Below, piece after piece: positions 48,639-63,000 of a stretch of 64,000 nucleotides of DNA. Under the pieces are notes generated by a model. The model was not told the origin of the DNA and ran no database searches. It worked only from the letters and a program-made list of their open reading frames with translations. This DNA comes from Calliopsis andreniformis (taxonomy: Eukaryota; Arthropoda; Insecta; Hymenoptera; Andrenidae): positions 6,200,001-6,264,000 of the forward strand of contig NW_027480440.1 of NCBI RefSeq assembly GCF_051401765.1, given 5' to 3'. The translations under genes and the position numbers were made by a program. Position 1 is the first letter of the stretch, and each line of letters opens with the position of its first letter.

Positions 48639-51600
48639 GGATTGAAGATTGAGGATTGAGGATTGAGGACTGAGGATTAAGGATGAGGGCTGAGGGTTGA
48701 GGATTGAGGTTTGAGGGCTGAGGACTGAGGATTGATGATTGAGAATTGAGGATTGAGGATTGAGGACCGAGAATTGAGGATTGAGGATTGAGGATGAGGG
48801 CTGAGGATTGAGGATTGAGTATTGAGGATTGAAGATTGAGGATTGAGGATTGAGGATTGAGGATTGAGGATGAGGACTGAGGGTTGAGGATTGAGGTTTG
48901 AGGAAAGAGAATTGAGGATTGAAGATTGAGGACTGAGGATTGACGATTCAGTATTGAAGATTGAGGATTGATTACTGAGGATTGAGGATTGAGGACTGAG
49001 GATTGAGGATTGAGGATTGAGGATTGAGGATTGAAGATTGAGGACGGAGTGTTGAGGGTTGAGTGATGAGAATTGGTGTTTGTGGATTGATATATGAAGA
49101 TTGAAGAATGGGGATTGAGTATTGAAAACTGTGAATTGAGGATATTCTATTGAGGATTGAGGATTGACAATTGATTGTTGAGGGCTGACGGCTGAAGATT
49201 GAGGATTCAGAATTGAGGATTCCGGATTGAGGTTTGAGGACTGAGGATTGAGGGTTGAGGATTGAGGGTTGAGGATTGACGCTTGAGGATTGAGGATTGA
49301 GGATGGAGGATTGAAGAGAGAGGACTGAGTATTGAGGATTGAGTGCTGAGAATTGATGTTTGAGGATTTAGATTTGATTATTGAATTTTGTGGATTGAGT
49401 ATTGAACCATGAGAATTCAGGATATTCTATTGGGTATTGAGAATTGAGGATTGATGGTTGAGTATTGAGGATTCATGGCTGAGGATTGTGTGTTGAATAT
49501 TGAGGATTGAGGATTGAGGATTTAGGATTGAGGATTGTGGATTGAAGATTGAGTATTGATGATTGTAGATTGAGGATTGAGGATTGAGGTTTGAGGATTG
49601 AGGACGAGGACTCACGGTCGAGGATTGAGGTTGGAGGATTGAGGATTGTGGACTGAGGACTGAGGATTGAGGATTGAGGATTGAGGATTGAGCATTGAGG
49701 ATTGAAGATTGAGGACTGGGGAATGAGGATTGAAGATTGAGGATTAAGGATTGAAGATTGGGGATTGAGGATCTAGGATTGGAGATTGACTATTGAGGAT
49801 TGAGGATTGAGGATTGAGGTTTGAGGAATGAAGATTGAGGGTTGAGGATTGAGGATTGAGGATTGAGGATTGAGGATTGAGGATTGAGGATTGAGAATTG
49901 AGAATTGAGGATGAGGACTGAGGGTTGAGGATTGAGGTTTGAGGAATGAGGATTGAGAGTTGAGGATTGAGGATTGAGGACTGAGGATTTAGGATTGAGG
50001 ATGAGGGCTGAGGGTTGAGGATTGAGGTTTGAGGACTGAGGACTGCGGATTGAGGATTGAGAATTGAGGATTGAGGATTGAGGACTGAGAATTGAGGATT
50101 GAGGATTGAGGATGAGGGCTGTGGGTTGAGGACTGAGGATTGAGGATTGAGGACTGAGAATTGAGAATTTAGGATGAGGACTGAGGGTTGAGGATTAAGG
50201 ATTTGGGACTGAGGATTGACAACTGATTGTTGAGGGCTGAGGCCTGAAGATTGAGGTTTCAGGATTGAGAATTCAGAATTGAGGTTTGAGGACTGAGGAT
50301 TGAGGATTGAAGGTAGAGTATTGAGGATTGAGGATTGAGGATTGAGGATTGAAGATTGAGGACGGAGTGTTGAGGGTTGAGTGATGAGAATTGGTGTTTG
50401 TGGATTGATATATGAAGATTGAAGAATGGGGATTGAGTATTGAAAACTGTGAATTGAGGATATTCTATTGAGGATTGAGGATTGACAATTGATTGTTGAG
50501 GGCTGACGGCTGAAGATTGAGGATTCAGAATTGAGGATTCCGGATTGAGGTTTGAGGACTGAGGATTGAGGGTTGAGGATTGAGGGTTGAGGATTGACGC
50601 TTGAGGATTGAGGATTGAGGATGGAGGATTGAAGAGAGAGGACTGAGTATTGAGGATTGAGTGCTGAGAATTGATGTTTGAGGATTTAGATTTGATTATT
50701 GAATTTTGTGGATTGAGTATTGAACCATGAGAATTCAGGATATTCTATTGGGTATTGAGAATTGAGGATTGATGGTTGAGTATTGAGGATTCATGGCTGA
50801 GGATTGTGTGTTGAATATTGAGGATTGAGGATTGAGGATTTAGGATTGAGGATTGTGGATTGAAGATTGAGTATTGATGATTGTAGATTGAGGATTGAGG
50901 ATTGAGGTTTGAGGATTGAGGACGAGGACTCACGGTCGAGGCTTGAGGTTGGAGGATTGAGGATTGTGGATTGAGGACTGAGGATTGAGGATTGAGGATT
51001 GAGGATTGAGCATTGAGGATTGAAGATTGAGGACTGGGGAATGAGGATTGAAGATTGAGGATTAAGGATTGAAGATTGGGGATTGAGGATCTAGGATTGG
51101 AGATTGACTATTGAGGATTGAGGATTGAGGATTGAGGTTTGAGGAATGAAGATTGAGGGTTGAGGATTGAGGATTGAGGACTGAGAATTGAGAATTTAGG
51201 ATGAGGACTGAGGGTTGAGGATTAAGGATTTGGGACTGAGGATTGACAACTGATTGTTGAGGGCTGAGGCCTGAAGATTGAGGTTTCAGGATTGAGAATT
51301 CAGAATTGAGGTTTGAGGACTGAGGATTGAGGATTGAAGGTAGAGTATTGAGGATTGAAGATTGAGGATTGAGGATTGAGGATTGAAGATTGAGGATGAG
51401 GGCTGAGGGTTGAGGATTGAGTTTTGAGGGCTGAGGACTGAGGATTGATGATTGAGAATTGAGGATTGAGGATTGAGGATTGAAGATTGAGGATTGGGTA
51501 TTGAGGATTGAAGAACGAGAATTGAGGATTGAGGATTGAGGATTGAGGATTGAGGATTGAAGGTTGAGTATTCAGGATTGGAGATTGACGATTGAGGAGT

Positions 51601-54361
51601 GAGGACCGAGGATTGAGGATTGAGGATTAAGGATTGAGGATTGAGGATTGAGGATTGAGTTTTGAGGATTGAGGATTGAGGATTGAATATTGAATATTGA
51701 TGATTGAAGATTGAGGATTGAGGATTGAGGGTTGTGGATTGAGGATTGAAGATTGAGGATTGAGTATTGAGGATAGAGAATTGGGGATTGAGGATTGAGG
51801 ATTGAGGATTGAAGGTTGAGTATTGAGGATTCAAGACTGAGGATTGAGGATTGAATATTGAGGATTGAGGATTGAGGATTGAGGATTGAGAATTGCGGAT
51901 TGAGGATTGAGGGTTGAAGATTGAGTATTGAGGATTGAAGGTTGAGGATTGAGGGTTGAGGATTGAGGATTGAGGACTGAGGATTGAGGACAGAGGATGG
52001 AGCATTGAGGATTGAAGATTGAGGACTGGGGACTGAGGATTGAAGATTGAGGATTAAGGATTGAGGATTGTGGATTGAGGATCTAGGATTGGAGATTGAT
52101 TATTGAGGATTGAAGATTGAGGATTGAGGATTGAGGATTGATGATTGAGGATGAGGACTGTGGGTAGAGGACTGAGGATTGACGATTTAGTATTGAAGAT
52201 TGAGGATTGATTACTGAGGATTGAGGATTGATGATTGAGAATTGAGGATTGAGGGTTGAAGATTCAGTATTGAGGATTGAAGATTGAGAATTGAGGATTG
52301 AGGATTGAACATTGAGTTCTGAGCGTTGAGGGTTGAGTGATGAGAATTGATGTTTGTGGATAGAGATTTCAAGATTGCAGATTGAGTATTGCGTATTGAA
52401 AACTGTGAATTGAGGATATTCTATTGGGGATTGAGGATTGACAACTGATTGTTGAGGAATGAGGGCTGAAGATTGAGGATGCAGGGTTGAGTATTCAGAA
52501 TTGAGGTTTGTGGACTGAGGATTGAGGATTGAAGATTGAGTATTGAGGATTGAAGATTGAGGATTGAGGATTGAGGATTGAGGATTGAGGAAGAGGGCTG
52601 AGGTTTGAGGATTGAGGTTTGAGGACTGAGGACTGAGGATTGAGGGTTGAGAATTGAGGATTGAGGATTGAGGATTGAGGATTGAGGATTGAAGATTGAG
52701 GATTGGGTATTGAGGATTGATGAATGAGGATTGAGGATTGAGGATTGGGGATTGAGGATTGAGGATTGAAGATTGAGGATTGGGTATTGAGGATTGAACA
52801 TTGAGGATTGAGGATTGACGATTGAGGATTGAGGATTGACGATTGGAGATTGAGGATTGGGGATGGAGGATTGACGTTTGAGGATTGAGTATTGAGGATT
52901 GAGAATTGAGGATTGAGGATTGAGGATTGAAGATTGAGGATTGGGCGTTGAGGATTGAAGAATGAGTATTGAGGATTGAGGATTGAGGATTGAGGATTGA
53001 AGATTGAGGATTGAGGATTGAGGATTGACGATTGAAGATTGAGGATTGGGGATGGGAGATTCACGTTTGAGGATTGAGTATTGAGGATTGAGAATTGAGG
53101 ATTGAGGATTGAAGATTGAGTATTGAGGATTGAAGATTGAGGATTGAGGGTTGAGGATTGAGGATTGAGGATGAGGGCTGAGGGTTGAGGATTGAGGTTT
53201 GAGGACTGAGGACTGAGGATTGAGGATTGAGAATTGAGGATTGAGGATTGAGGATTGAAGGTTGAGGATTGGGCGTTGAGGATTCAAGAATGAGGATTGA
53301 GGATTGAGGATTGAGGATTGAGGATTGAAGATTGAGGATTGAGGATTGAGGATTGAGAATTGAAGATTGAGTATTGGGGATTGAAGATTGAGGATTGAGG
53401 ATTGAGTGTTGAGGATTGAGGACGAGGACTGACGGTTGAGGGTTGACGTTTGAGGATTGAGGATTGAGGATTGAGGACTGAGGACTGAGGATTAAGGATT
53501 GAGCATTGAGGATTGTAGTTTGAGGACTGGGGATTGAGGATTGAAGATTGAGGATTAAGGCTTGAGGATTGGGGATTGAGGATCTAGGATTGGAGATTGA
53601 TTATTGAGGATTGAAGATTGAGGATTGAGGATTGAGGATTGAGGATTGAGGATTGAGAATTGTGAACTGAGGATGAGGACTGAGGGTTGAGGATTGAGGT
53701 TTGAGGAACGAGGATTGGGGATTGAGGATTGAGGACTGAGGATTGACGATTGAGTATTGAAGATTGAGGATTGATTACTGAGGATTGAGGATTGAGGATT
53801 GAGGATTGAGGGTTGAGGATTGAAAATTCAGTATTGAGGATTGAAGATTGAGAATTGAGGATTGAGGATTGAACATTGAGGACTGAGCGTTCAGGGTTGA
53901 GTGATGAGGATTGATGTTTGTCGATAGAGATTTGAAGATTGCAGATTGAGTATTACGTATTGAAAACTGTGAATTGAGGATATTACATTGGGGATTGAGG
54001 ATTGAGAACTGATTGTTGAGGAATGAGGGCTGAAGATTGAGGATTCAGGATTGAGGGATCAGGACTGAGGTTTGAGGACTGAGGATTGAGGATTGAGGAA
54101 TGAGGATTGAGGATTGAGGATTGAGGATTGAGGATTGAGAATTGAGAATTGAGGATGAGGACTGAGGGTTGAGAATTGAGGATTTGGGACTGAGGATTGA
54201 CAACTGATTGTTGAGGACTGAGGGCTGAAGATTGAGGATTCAGGTTTGAGAATTCAGAATTGAGGTTTGAGAACTGAGGATTGAGGATTGAAGGTTGAGT
54301 ATTGAGGATTGAAGATTGAGGATTGAAGATTGAGGATTGAGGATTGAGGATTGAGGATTGA
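48639..54361. repeat. Second copy of the 32.4-38.6 kb block, with two deletions
   Basis: Matches 32394 to about 38630. The offset is 16245 bp at first (ggacgg 32797 and 49042; gaattttgtgg 33138 and 49383), 15955 bp after about 51175, and 15731 bp after about 51735 (landmarks 36667 and 52398, 38231 and 53962). The two steps are losses of 290 bp and 224 bp in this copy. The first removes most of one gaggatgagg-type module from the second 1318-bp unit. The second removes the gaccgagggttg and tttatggtct words seen at 35790-35820. Confidence 0.88.
49010..51175. repeat. Second 1318-bp doublet, last copy truncated
   Basis: Two copies at an offset of 1318 bp: ggacgg at 49042 and 50360, gaattttgtgg at 49383 and 50701, ctcacggtcg at 49611 and 50929. 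The second copy loses 290 bp at about 51175. The ggtcgaggatt versus ggtcgaggctt difference between members is the same as in the 32.8-35.4 kb doublet, which shows common descent of the pair. Confidence 0.87.
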
Positions 54362-57300
54362 AGATGAGGGCTGAGGGTTGAGGGTTGAGGTTTGTGGGCT
54401 GAGGTGTGGGGATTGAAGTTTGAGGATTGTGGATTGAGGATTGAGGATTGATGATTGAATATTGAGGATTGGGGACTGAGTGTTGATGGTTGAGTGATGA
54501 GAATTGATGTTTTTGGATAGAGATTTCAAGATTGCAGATTGAGTATTGAGTAATGAAAACTGTGAATTGATGATACTCTATTGAGGATTGAGGATTGACA
54601 ACTGATTGTTGAGGAGTGGTGGCTGAAGGTTGAGGATTCAGGAATGAGGATTCAGGATTGAGGTTTGAGGACTGAGGTTTGAGGATTGAGTATTGAGGAT
54701 TGAGGATTGAGGATTGAAGATTGAGGATTGAGGATTGAGGATTGAAGATTCAGGATTGGGTATTGAGGATTGCAGAATGAGGATTGATGATTGAGGATTG
54801 AGGATTGAGGATTGAGGATTGACGATTGAGGATTGAAGATTGAGTATTGAGGATTGAAGATTGACGATTGAGGGTTGAGGATTGAGGATTGAGGATTGAG
54901 GATGAGGGCTGAGGGTTGAGGATTGAGGTTTGAGGACTGAGGACTGAGGATTGAGGATTGAGAATTGAGGATTGAGGATTGAGGACTGAGAATTGAGGAT
55001 TGAGGATTGAGGATTAGGGCTGAGGGTTGAGGATTGAGTATTGAGGATGAGGGCTGAGAGTTGAGGATTGAGGATTGAGGATTGAGGATTGAGGACTGAG
55101 GATTGAGGATTGAGGATGAGCGCTGAGGGTTGAGGATTGAGGTTTGAGGACTGAGGACTGAGGATTGGGGATTGATAGTTGAGGATTGAGGATTGAGGAC
55201 TGAGAATTGAGGATTGAGGATTGAGGATTAGGGCTGAGGGTTGAGGATTGAGGATTGAGAATTGAGAACTTAGGATGAGGACTGAGGGTTGAGGATTGAG
55301 GTTTGAGGACTGAGGACTGAGGATTGAGGATTGAGAATTGAGGATTGTGGATTGAGGACTGAGAATTGAGGATTGAGGATTGAGGATGAGGGCTGAGGGT
55401 TGAGGATTAAGGATTGAGGATTGAGGATTGAGAATTGAGAATTTAGGATGAGGACTGAGGGTTAAGGATTGAGGATTTGGGACTGAGGGTTGACAACTGA
55501 TTGTTGAGGGCTGAGGGCTGAAGATTGAGGATTCAGGATTGATAATTCAGAATTGAGGTTTGAGGACTGAGGATTGAGGATTGAAGGTTCAGTATTGAGG
55601 ATTGAAGATTGAGGATTGAGGATTGAGGACTGAGGATTAAGGATGAGGGCTGAGGGTTGAGGATTGAGGTTTGAGGGCTGAGGACTGAGGATTGAGGATT
55701 GAGAAATGAGGATTGAGGATTGAGGACCGAGAATTGAGGATTGAGGATTGAGGATGAGGGCTGAGGATTGAGGATTGAGTATTGAGGATTGAAGATTGAG
55801 GATTGAGGATTGAGGATTGAGGATTGAGGATGAGGACTGAGGGTTGAGGATTGAAGAATGAGGATTGATGATTGAGGATTGAGGATTGAAGATTGACGAT
55901 TGAGGATTGAGGATTGAGGATTGAGGATTGAGGATTAGGGCTGAGGGTTGAGGATTGAGGTGTGAGGACTGAGGACTGAGGATTGAGGATTGAGAATTGA
56001 GGATTGAGGATTGAGGACTGAGAATTGAGGATTGAGGATTGAGGATTAGGGCTGATGGTTGAGGATTGAGGATTGTGGATTGAGGATTGAGAATTGAGAA
56101 TTTAGGATGAGGACTGAGGGTTGAGGATTGAGGTTTGAGGACTGAGGACTGAGGATTGAGGATTGAGAATTGAGGATTGTGGATTGAGGACTGAGAATTG
56201 AGGATTGAGGATTGAGGATGAGGGCTGAGGGTTGAGGATTAAGGATTGAGGATTGAGGATTGAGAATTGAGAATTTAGGATGAGGACTGAGGGTTGAGGA
56301 TTGAGGATTTGGGACTGAGGATTGACAACTGACTGTTGAGGGCTGAGGGCTGAAGATTGAGGATTCAGGATTGATAATTCAGAATTGAGGTTTGAGGACT
56401 GAGGATTGAGGATTGAAGGTTCAGTATTGAGGATTGAAGATTGAGGATTGAGGATTGAGGACTGAGGATTAAGGATGAGGGCTGAGGGTTGAGGATTGAG
56501 GTTTGAGGGCTGAGGACTGAGGATTGATGATTGAGAATTGAGGATTGAGGATTGAGGACCGAGAATTGAGGATTGAGGATTGAGGATGAGGGCTGAGGAT
56601 TGAGGATTGAGTATTGAGGATTGAAGATTGAGGATTGAGGATTGAGGATTGAGGATTGAGGATGAGGACTGAGGGTTGAGGATTGAGGTTTGAGGAAAGA
56701 GAATTGAGGATTGAAGATTGAGGACTGAGGATTGACGATTCAGTATTGAAGATTGAGGATTGATTACTGAGGATTGAGGATTGAGGACTGAGGATTGAGG
56801 ATTGAGGATTGAGGATTGAAGATTGAGGACGGAGTGTTGAGGGTTGAGTGATGGGAATTGGTGTTTGTGGATTGATATATGAAGATTGAAGAATGGGGAT
56901 TGAGTATTGAAAACTGTGAATTGAGGATATTCTATTGAGGATTGAGGATTGACAATTGATTGTTGAGGGCTGACGGCTGAAGATTGAGGATTCAGAATTG
57001 AGGATTTAGGATTGAGGTTTGAGGACTGAGGATTGAGGGTTGAGGATTGAGGGTTGAGGATTGACGCTTGAGGATTGAGGATTGAGGATGGAGGATTGAA
57101 GAGAGAGGACTGAGTATTGAGGATTGAGTGCTGAGAATTGATGTTTGAGGATTTAGATTTGATTATTGAATTTTGTGGATTGAGTATTGAACCATGAGAA
57201 TTCAGGATATTCTATTGGGTATTGAGAATTGAGGATTGATGGTTGAGTATTGAGGATTCATGGCTGAGGATTGTGTGTTGAATATTGAGGATTGAGGATT

Positions 57301-60034
57301 GAGGATTTAGGATTGAGGATTGAGGATTGAAGATTGAGTATTGATGATTGTAGATTGAGGATTGAGGATTGAGGTTTGAGGATTGAGGACGAGGACTCAC
57401 GGTCGAGGATTGAGGTTGGAGGATTGAGGATTGTGGATTGAGGACTGAGGATTGAGGATTGAGGATTGAGGATTGAGCATTGAGGATTGAAGATTGAGGA
57501 CTGGGGAATGAGGATTGAAGATTGAGGATTAAGGATTGAAGATTGGGGATTGAGGATCTAGGATTGGAGATTGACTATTGAGGATTGAGGATTGAGGATT
57601 GAGGTTTGAGGAATGAAGATTGAGGGTTGAGGATTGAGGATTGAGGATTGAGGATTGAGGATTGAGGATTGAGAATTGAGAATTGAGGATGAGGACTGAG
57701 GGTTGAGGATTGAGGTTTGAGGAATGAGGATTGAGAGTTGAGGATTGAGGATTGAGGACTGAGGATTTAGGATTGAGGATGAGGGCTGAGTGTTGAGGAT
57801 TGAGGTTTGAGGACTGAGGACTGCGGATTGAGGATTGAGAATTGAGGATTGAGGATTGAGGACTGAGAATTGAGGATTGAGGATTGAGGATGAGGGCTGT
57901 GGGTTGAGGACTGAGGATTGAGGATTGAGGACTGAGAATTGAGAATTTAGGATGAGGACTGAGGGTTGAGGATTAAGGATATGGGACTGAGGATTGACAA
58001 CTGATTGTTGAGGGCTGAGGCCTGAAGATTGAGGTTTCAGGATTGAGAATTCAGAATTGAGGTTTGAGGACTGAGGATTGAGGATTGAAGGTAGAGTATT
58101 GAGGATTGAAGATTGAGGATTGAGGATTGAGGATTGAGGATTGAGGATGAGGGCTGAGGGTTGAGGATTGAGGTTTGAGGGCTGAGGACTGAGGATTGAT
58201 GATTGAGAATTGAGGACTGAGGATTGAGGATTGAAGATTGAGGATTGGGTATTGAGGATTGAAGAATAAGGATTGAGGATTGAGGATTGATGATTGAGGA
58301 TTGAAGATTGAGTATTGAGGATTGAAGATTGACGATTGAGGATTGAGAAGTGAGGATTGAGGATTGAGGATTGAGCATTGAAGGCTGAGTATCGAGGATT
58401 GAAGTTTGAGGATTGTGGATTGAGGATTGAGGATTGAGGATTGAATGTTGAGGATTGGGGACTGAGTGTTGAGGGTTGAGTGATGAGAATTGATGTTTGT
58501 GGATAGAGATTTGAAGATTGCAGATTGAGTATTGAGTAATGAAAACTGTGAATTGATGATACTCTATTGAGGATTGAGGATTGACAACTGATTGTTGAGG
58601 AGTGAGGGCTGAAGATTGAGGATTCAGGATTGAGGGATCAGGACTGAGGTTTGAGGACTGAGGATTGAGGATTGAGGATTGAGGATTGAGGATTGAGGAT
58701 TGAGGACTGAGGACTGAGGATTGAGGATTGAGGATTGAGTATTGAGAATTGAGGACTGAGAATTGAGGATTGAGGATGAGGGCTGAGGATTGAGGATTGA
58801 GGATTGAGGATTGAGGATTGAGAATTGAGAATTGAGGATGAGGACTGAGGGTTGAGAATTGAGGATTTGGGACTGAGGATTGACAACTGATTGTTGAGGA
58901 CTGAGGGCTGAAGATTGAGGATTCAGGTTTGAGAATTCAGAATTGAGGTTTGAGAACTGAGGATTGAGGATTGAAGGTTGAGTATTGAGGATTGAAGATT
59001 GAGGATTGAAGATTGAGGATTGAGGATTGAAGATGAGGGCTGAGGGTTGAGGGTTGAGGTTTGAGAGCTGAGGAGTGAGGATTGAAGTTTGAGGATTGTG
59101 GATTGAGGATTGAGGATTGAGGATTGAATATTGAGGATTGGGGACTCAGTGTTGATGGTTGAGTGATGAGAATTGATGTTTGTGGATAGAGATTTCAAGA
59201 TTGCAGATTGAGTATTGAGTAATGAAAACTGTGAAATGATGATACTCTATTGAGGATTGAGGATTGACAACTGATTGTTGAGGAGTGGTGGCTGAAGGTT
59301 GAGGATTCAGGATTGAGGATTCAGGATTGAGGTTTGAGGACTGAGGATTGAGGATTGAGTATTGAGGATTGAGGATTGAGGATTGAAGATTGAGGATTGA
59401 GGATTGAGGATTGAAGAATGAGGATTGATGATTGAGGATTGAGGATTGAGGATTGAGGATTGAGGATTGAGGATCGAAGATTCAGGATTGGGTATTGAGG
59501 ATTGAAGAATGAGGATTGATGATTGAGGATTGAGGATTGAGGATTGAGGATTGACGATTGAGGATTGAAGATTGAGTATTGAGGATTGAAGATTGACGAT
59601 TGAGGATTGAGGATTGAGGATTGAGGATTGAGGATGAGGGCTGAGGGTTGAGGATTGAGGTTTGAGGACTGAGGACTGAGGATTGAGGATTGAGAATTGA
59701 GGATTGAGGATTGAGGACTGAGAATTGAGGATTGAGGATTGAGTATTAGGGCTGAGGGTTGAGGATTGAGGATTGAGGATTGAGGATTGAGAATTGAGAA
59801 TTTAGGATGAGGACTGCGGGTTGAGGATTGAGGTTTGAGGACTGAGGACTGAGGATTGAGGATTGAGAATTGAGGATTGTGGATTGACGACTGAGAATTG
59901 AGGATTGAGGATTGAGGATGAGGGCTGAGGGTTGAGGATTAAGGATTGAGGATTGAGGATTGAGAATTGTGAACTGAGGATGAGGACTGAGGGTTGAGGA
60001 TTGAGGTTTGAGGAACGAGGATTGGGGATTGAAG
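53515..60034. repeat. 6516-bp higher-order unit, copy 1
   Basis: Recurs at +6516: ttaaggcttg at 53555 and 60071, landmarks at 53962, 54555 and 56909 at 60478, 61071 and 63425, gaattttgtgg at 57168 and 63684. It contains a shortened 3.4-kb module and, at 57580-59980, sequence of the 5010-bp family (compare 2230-3180 and 6360-7300). It therefore joins families otherwise confined to opposite ends of the window. Confidence 0.9.
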
Positions 60035-63000
60035 ATTGAGGACTGGGGATTGAGGATTGAAGATTGAGGATTAAGGCTTGAGGATTGGGGATTGAGGATC
60101 TAGGATTGGAGATTGATTATTGAGGATTGAAGATTGAGGATTGAGGATTGAGGATTGAGGATTGAGGATTGAGAATTGTGAACTGAGGATGAGGACTGAG
60201 GGTTGAGGATTGAGGTTTGAGGAACGAGGATTGGGGATTGAGGATTGAGGACTGAGGATTGACGATTGAGTATTGAAGATTGAGGATTGATTACTGAGGA
60301 TTGAGGATTGAGGATTGAGGATTGAGGGTTGAGGATTGAAAATTCAGTATTGAGGATTGAAGATTGAGAATTGAGGATTGAGGATTGAACATTGAGGACT
60401 GAGCGTTCAGGGTTGAGTGATGAGGATTGATGTTTGTCGATAGAGATTTGAAGATTGCAGATTGAGTATTACGTATTGAAAACTGTGAATTGAGGATATT
60501 ACATTGGGGATTGAGGATTGAGAACTGATTGTTGAGGAATGAGGGCTGAAGATTGAGGATTCAGGATTGAGGGATCAGGACTGAGGTTTGAGGACTGAGG
60601 ATTGAGGATTGAGGAATGAGGATTGAGGATTGAGGATTGAGGATTGAGGATTGAGAATTGAGAATTGAGGATGAGGACTGAGGGTTGAGAATTGAGGATT
60701 TGGGACTGAGGATTGACAACTGATTGTTGAGGACTGAGGGCTGAAGATTGAGGATTCAGGTTTGAGAATTCAGAATTGAGGTTTGAGAACTGAGGATTGA
60801 GGATTGAAGGTTGAGTATTGAGGATTGAAGATTGAGGATTGAAGATTGAGGATTGAGGATTGAGGATTGAGGATTGAAGATGAGGGCTGAGGGTTGAGGG
60901 TTGAGGTTTGTGGGCTGAGGTGTGGGGATTGAAGTTTGAGGATTGTGGATTGAGGATTGAGGATTGATGATTGAATATTGAGGATTGGGGACTGAGTGTT
61001 GATGGTTGAGTGATGAGAATTGATGTTTTTGGATAGAGATTTCAAGATTGCAGATTGAGTATTGAGTAATGAAAACTGTGAATTGATGATACTCTATTGA
61101 GGATTGAGGATTGACAACTGATTGTTGAGGAGTGGTGGCTGAAGGTTGAGGATTCAGGAATGAGGATTCAGGATTGAGGTTTGAGGACTGAGGTTTGAGG
61201 ATTGAGTATTGAGGATTGAGGATTGAGGATTGAAGATTGAGGATTGAGGATTGAGGATTGAAGATTCAGGATTGGGTATTGAGGATTGCAGAATGAGGAT
61301 TGATGATTGAGGATTGAGGATTGAGGATTGAGGATTGACGATTGAGGATTGAAGATTGAGTATTGAGGATTGAAGATTGACGATTGAGGGTTGAGGATTG
61401 AGGATTGAGGATTGAGGATGAGGGCTGAGGGTTGAGGATTGAGGTTTGAGGACTGAGGACTGAGGATTGAGGATTGAGAATTGAGGATTGAGGATTGAGG
61501 ACTGAGAATTGAGGATTGAGGATTGAGGATTAGGGCTGAGGGTTGAGGATTGAGTATTGAGGATGAGGGCTGAGAGTTGAGGATTGAGGATTGAGGATTG
61601 AGGATTGAGGACTGAGGATTGAGGATTGAGGATGAGGGCTGAGGGTTGAGGATTGAGGTTTGAGGACTGAGGACTGAGGATTGAGGATTGATAGTTGAGG
61701 ATTGAGGATTGAGGACTGAGAATTGAGGATTGAGGATTGAGGATTAGGGCTGAGGGTTGAGGATTGAGGATTGAGAATTGAGAACTTAGGATGAGGACTG
61801 AGGGTTGAGGATTGAGGTTTGAGGACTGAGGACTGAGGATTGAGGATTGAGAATTGAGGATTGTGGATTGAGGACTGAGAATTGAGGATTGAGGATTGAG
61901 GATGAGGGCTGAGGGTTGAGGATTAAGGATTGAGGATTGAGGATTGAGAATTGAGAATTTAGGATGAGGACTGAGGGTTAAGGATTGAGGATTTGGGACT
62001 GAGGGTTGACAACTGATTGTTGAGGGCTGAGGGCTGAAGATTGAGGATTCAGGATTGATAATTCAGAATTGAGGTTTGAGGACTGAGGATTGAGGATTGA
62101 AGGTTCAGTATTGAGGATTGAAGATTGAGGATTGAGGATTGAGGACTGAGGATTAAGGATGAGGGCTGAGGGTTGAGGATTGAGGTTTGAGGGCTGAGGA
62201 CTGAGGATTGAGGATTGAGAAATGAGGATTGAGGATTGAGGACCGAGAATTGAGGATTGAGGATTGAGGATGAGGGCTGAGGATTGAGGATTGAGTATTG
62301 AGGATTGAAGATTGAGGATTGAGGATTGAGGATTGAGGATTGAGGATGAGGACTGAGGGTTGAGGATTGAAGAATGAGGATTGATGATTGAGGATTGAGG
62401 ATTGAAGATTGACGATTGAGGATTGAGGATTGAGGATTGAGGATTGAGGATTAGGGCTGAGGGTTGAGGATTGAGGTGTGAGGACTGAGGACTGAGGATT
62501 GAGGATTGAGAATTGAGGATTGAGGATTGAGGACTGAGAATTGAGGATTGAGGATTGAGGATTAGGGCTGATGGTTGAGGATTGAGGATTGTGGATTGAG
62601 GATTGAGAATTGAGAATTTAGGATGAGGACTGAGGGTTGAGGATTGAGGTTTGAGGACTGAGGACTGAGGATTGAGGATTGAGAATTGAGGATTGTGGAT
62701 TGAGGACTGAGAATTGAGGATTGAGGATTGAGGATGAGGGCTGAGGGTTGAGGATTAAGGATTGAGGATTGAGGATTGAGAATTGAGAATTTAGGATGAG
62801 GACTGAGGGTTGAGGATTGAGGATTTGGGACTGAGGATTGACAACTGACTGTTGAGGGCTGAGGGCTGAAGATTGAGGATTCAGGATTGATAATTCAGAA
62901 TTGAGGTTTGAGGACTGAGGATTGAGGATTGAAGGTTCAGTATTGAGGATTGAAGATTGAGGATTGAGGATTGAGGACTGAGGATTAAGGATGAGGGCTG

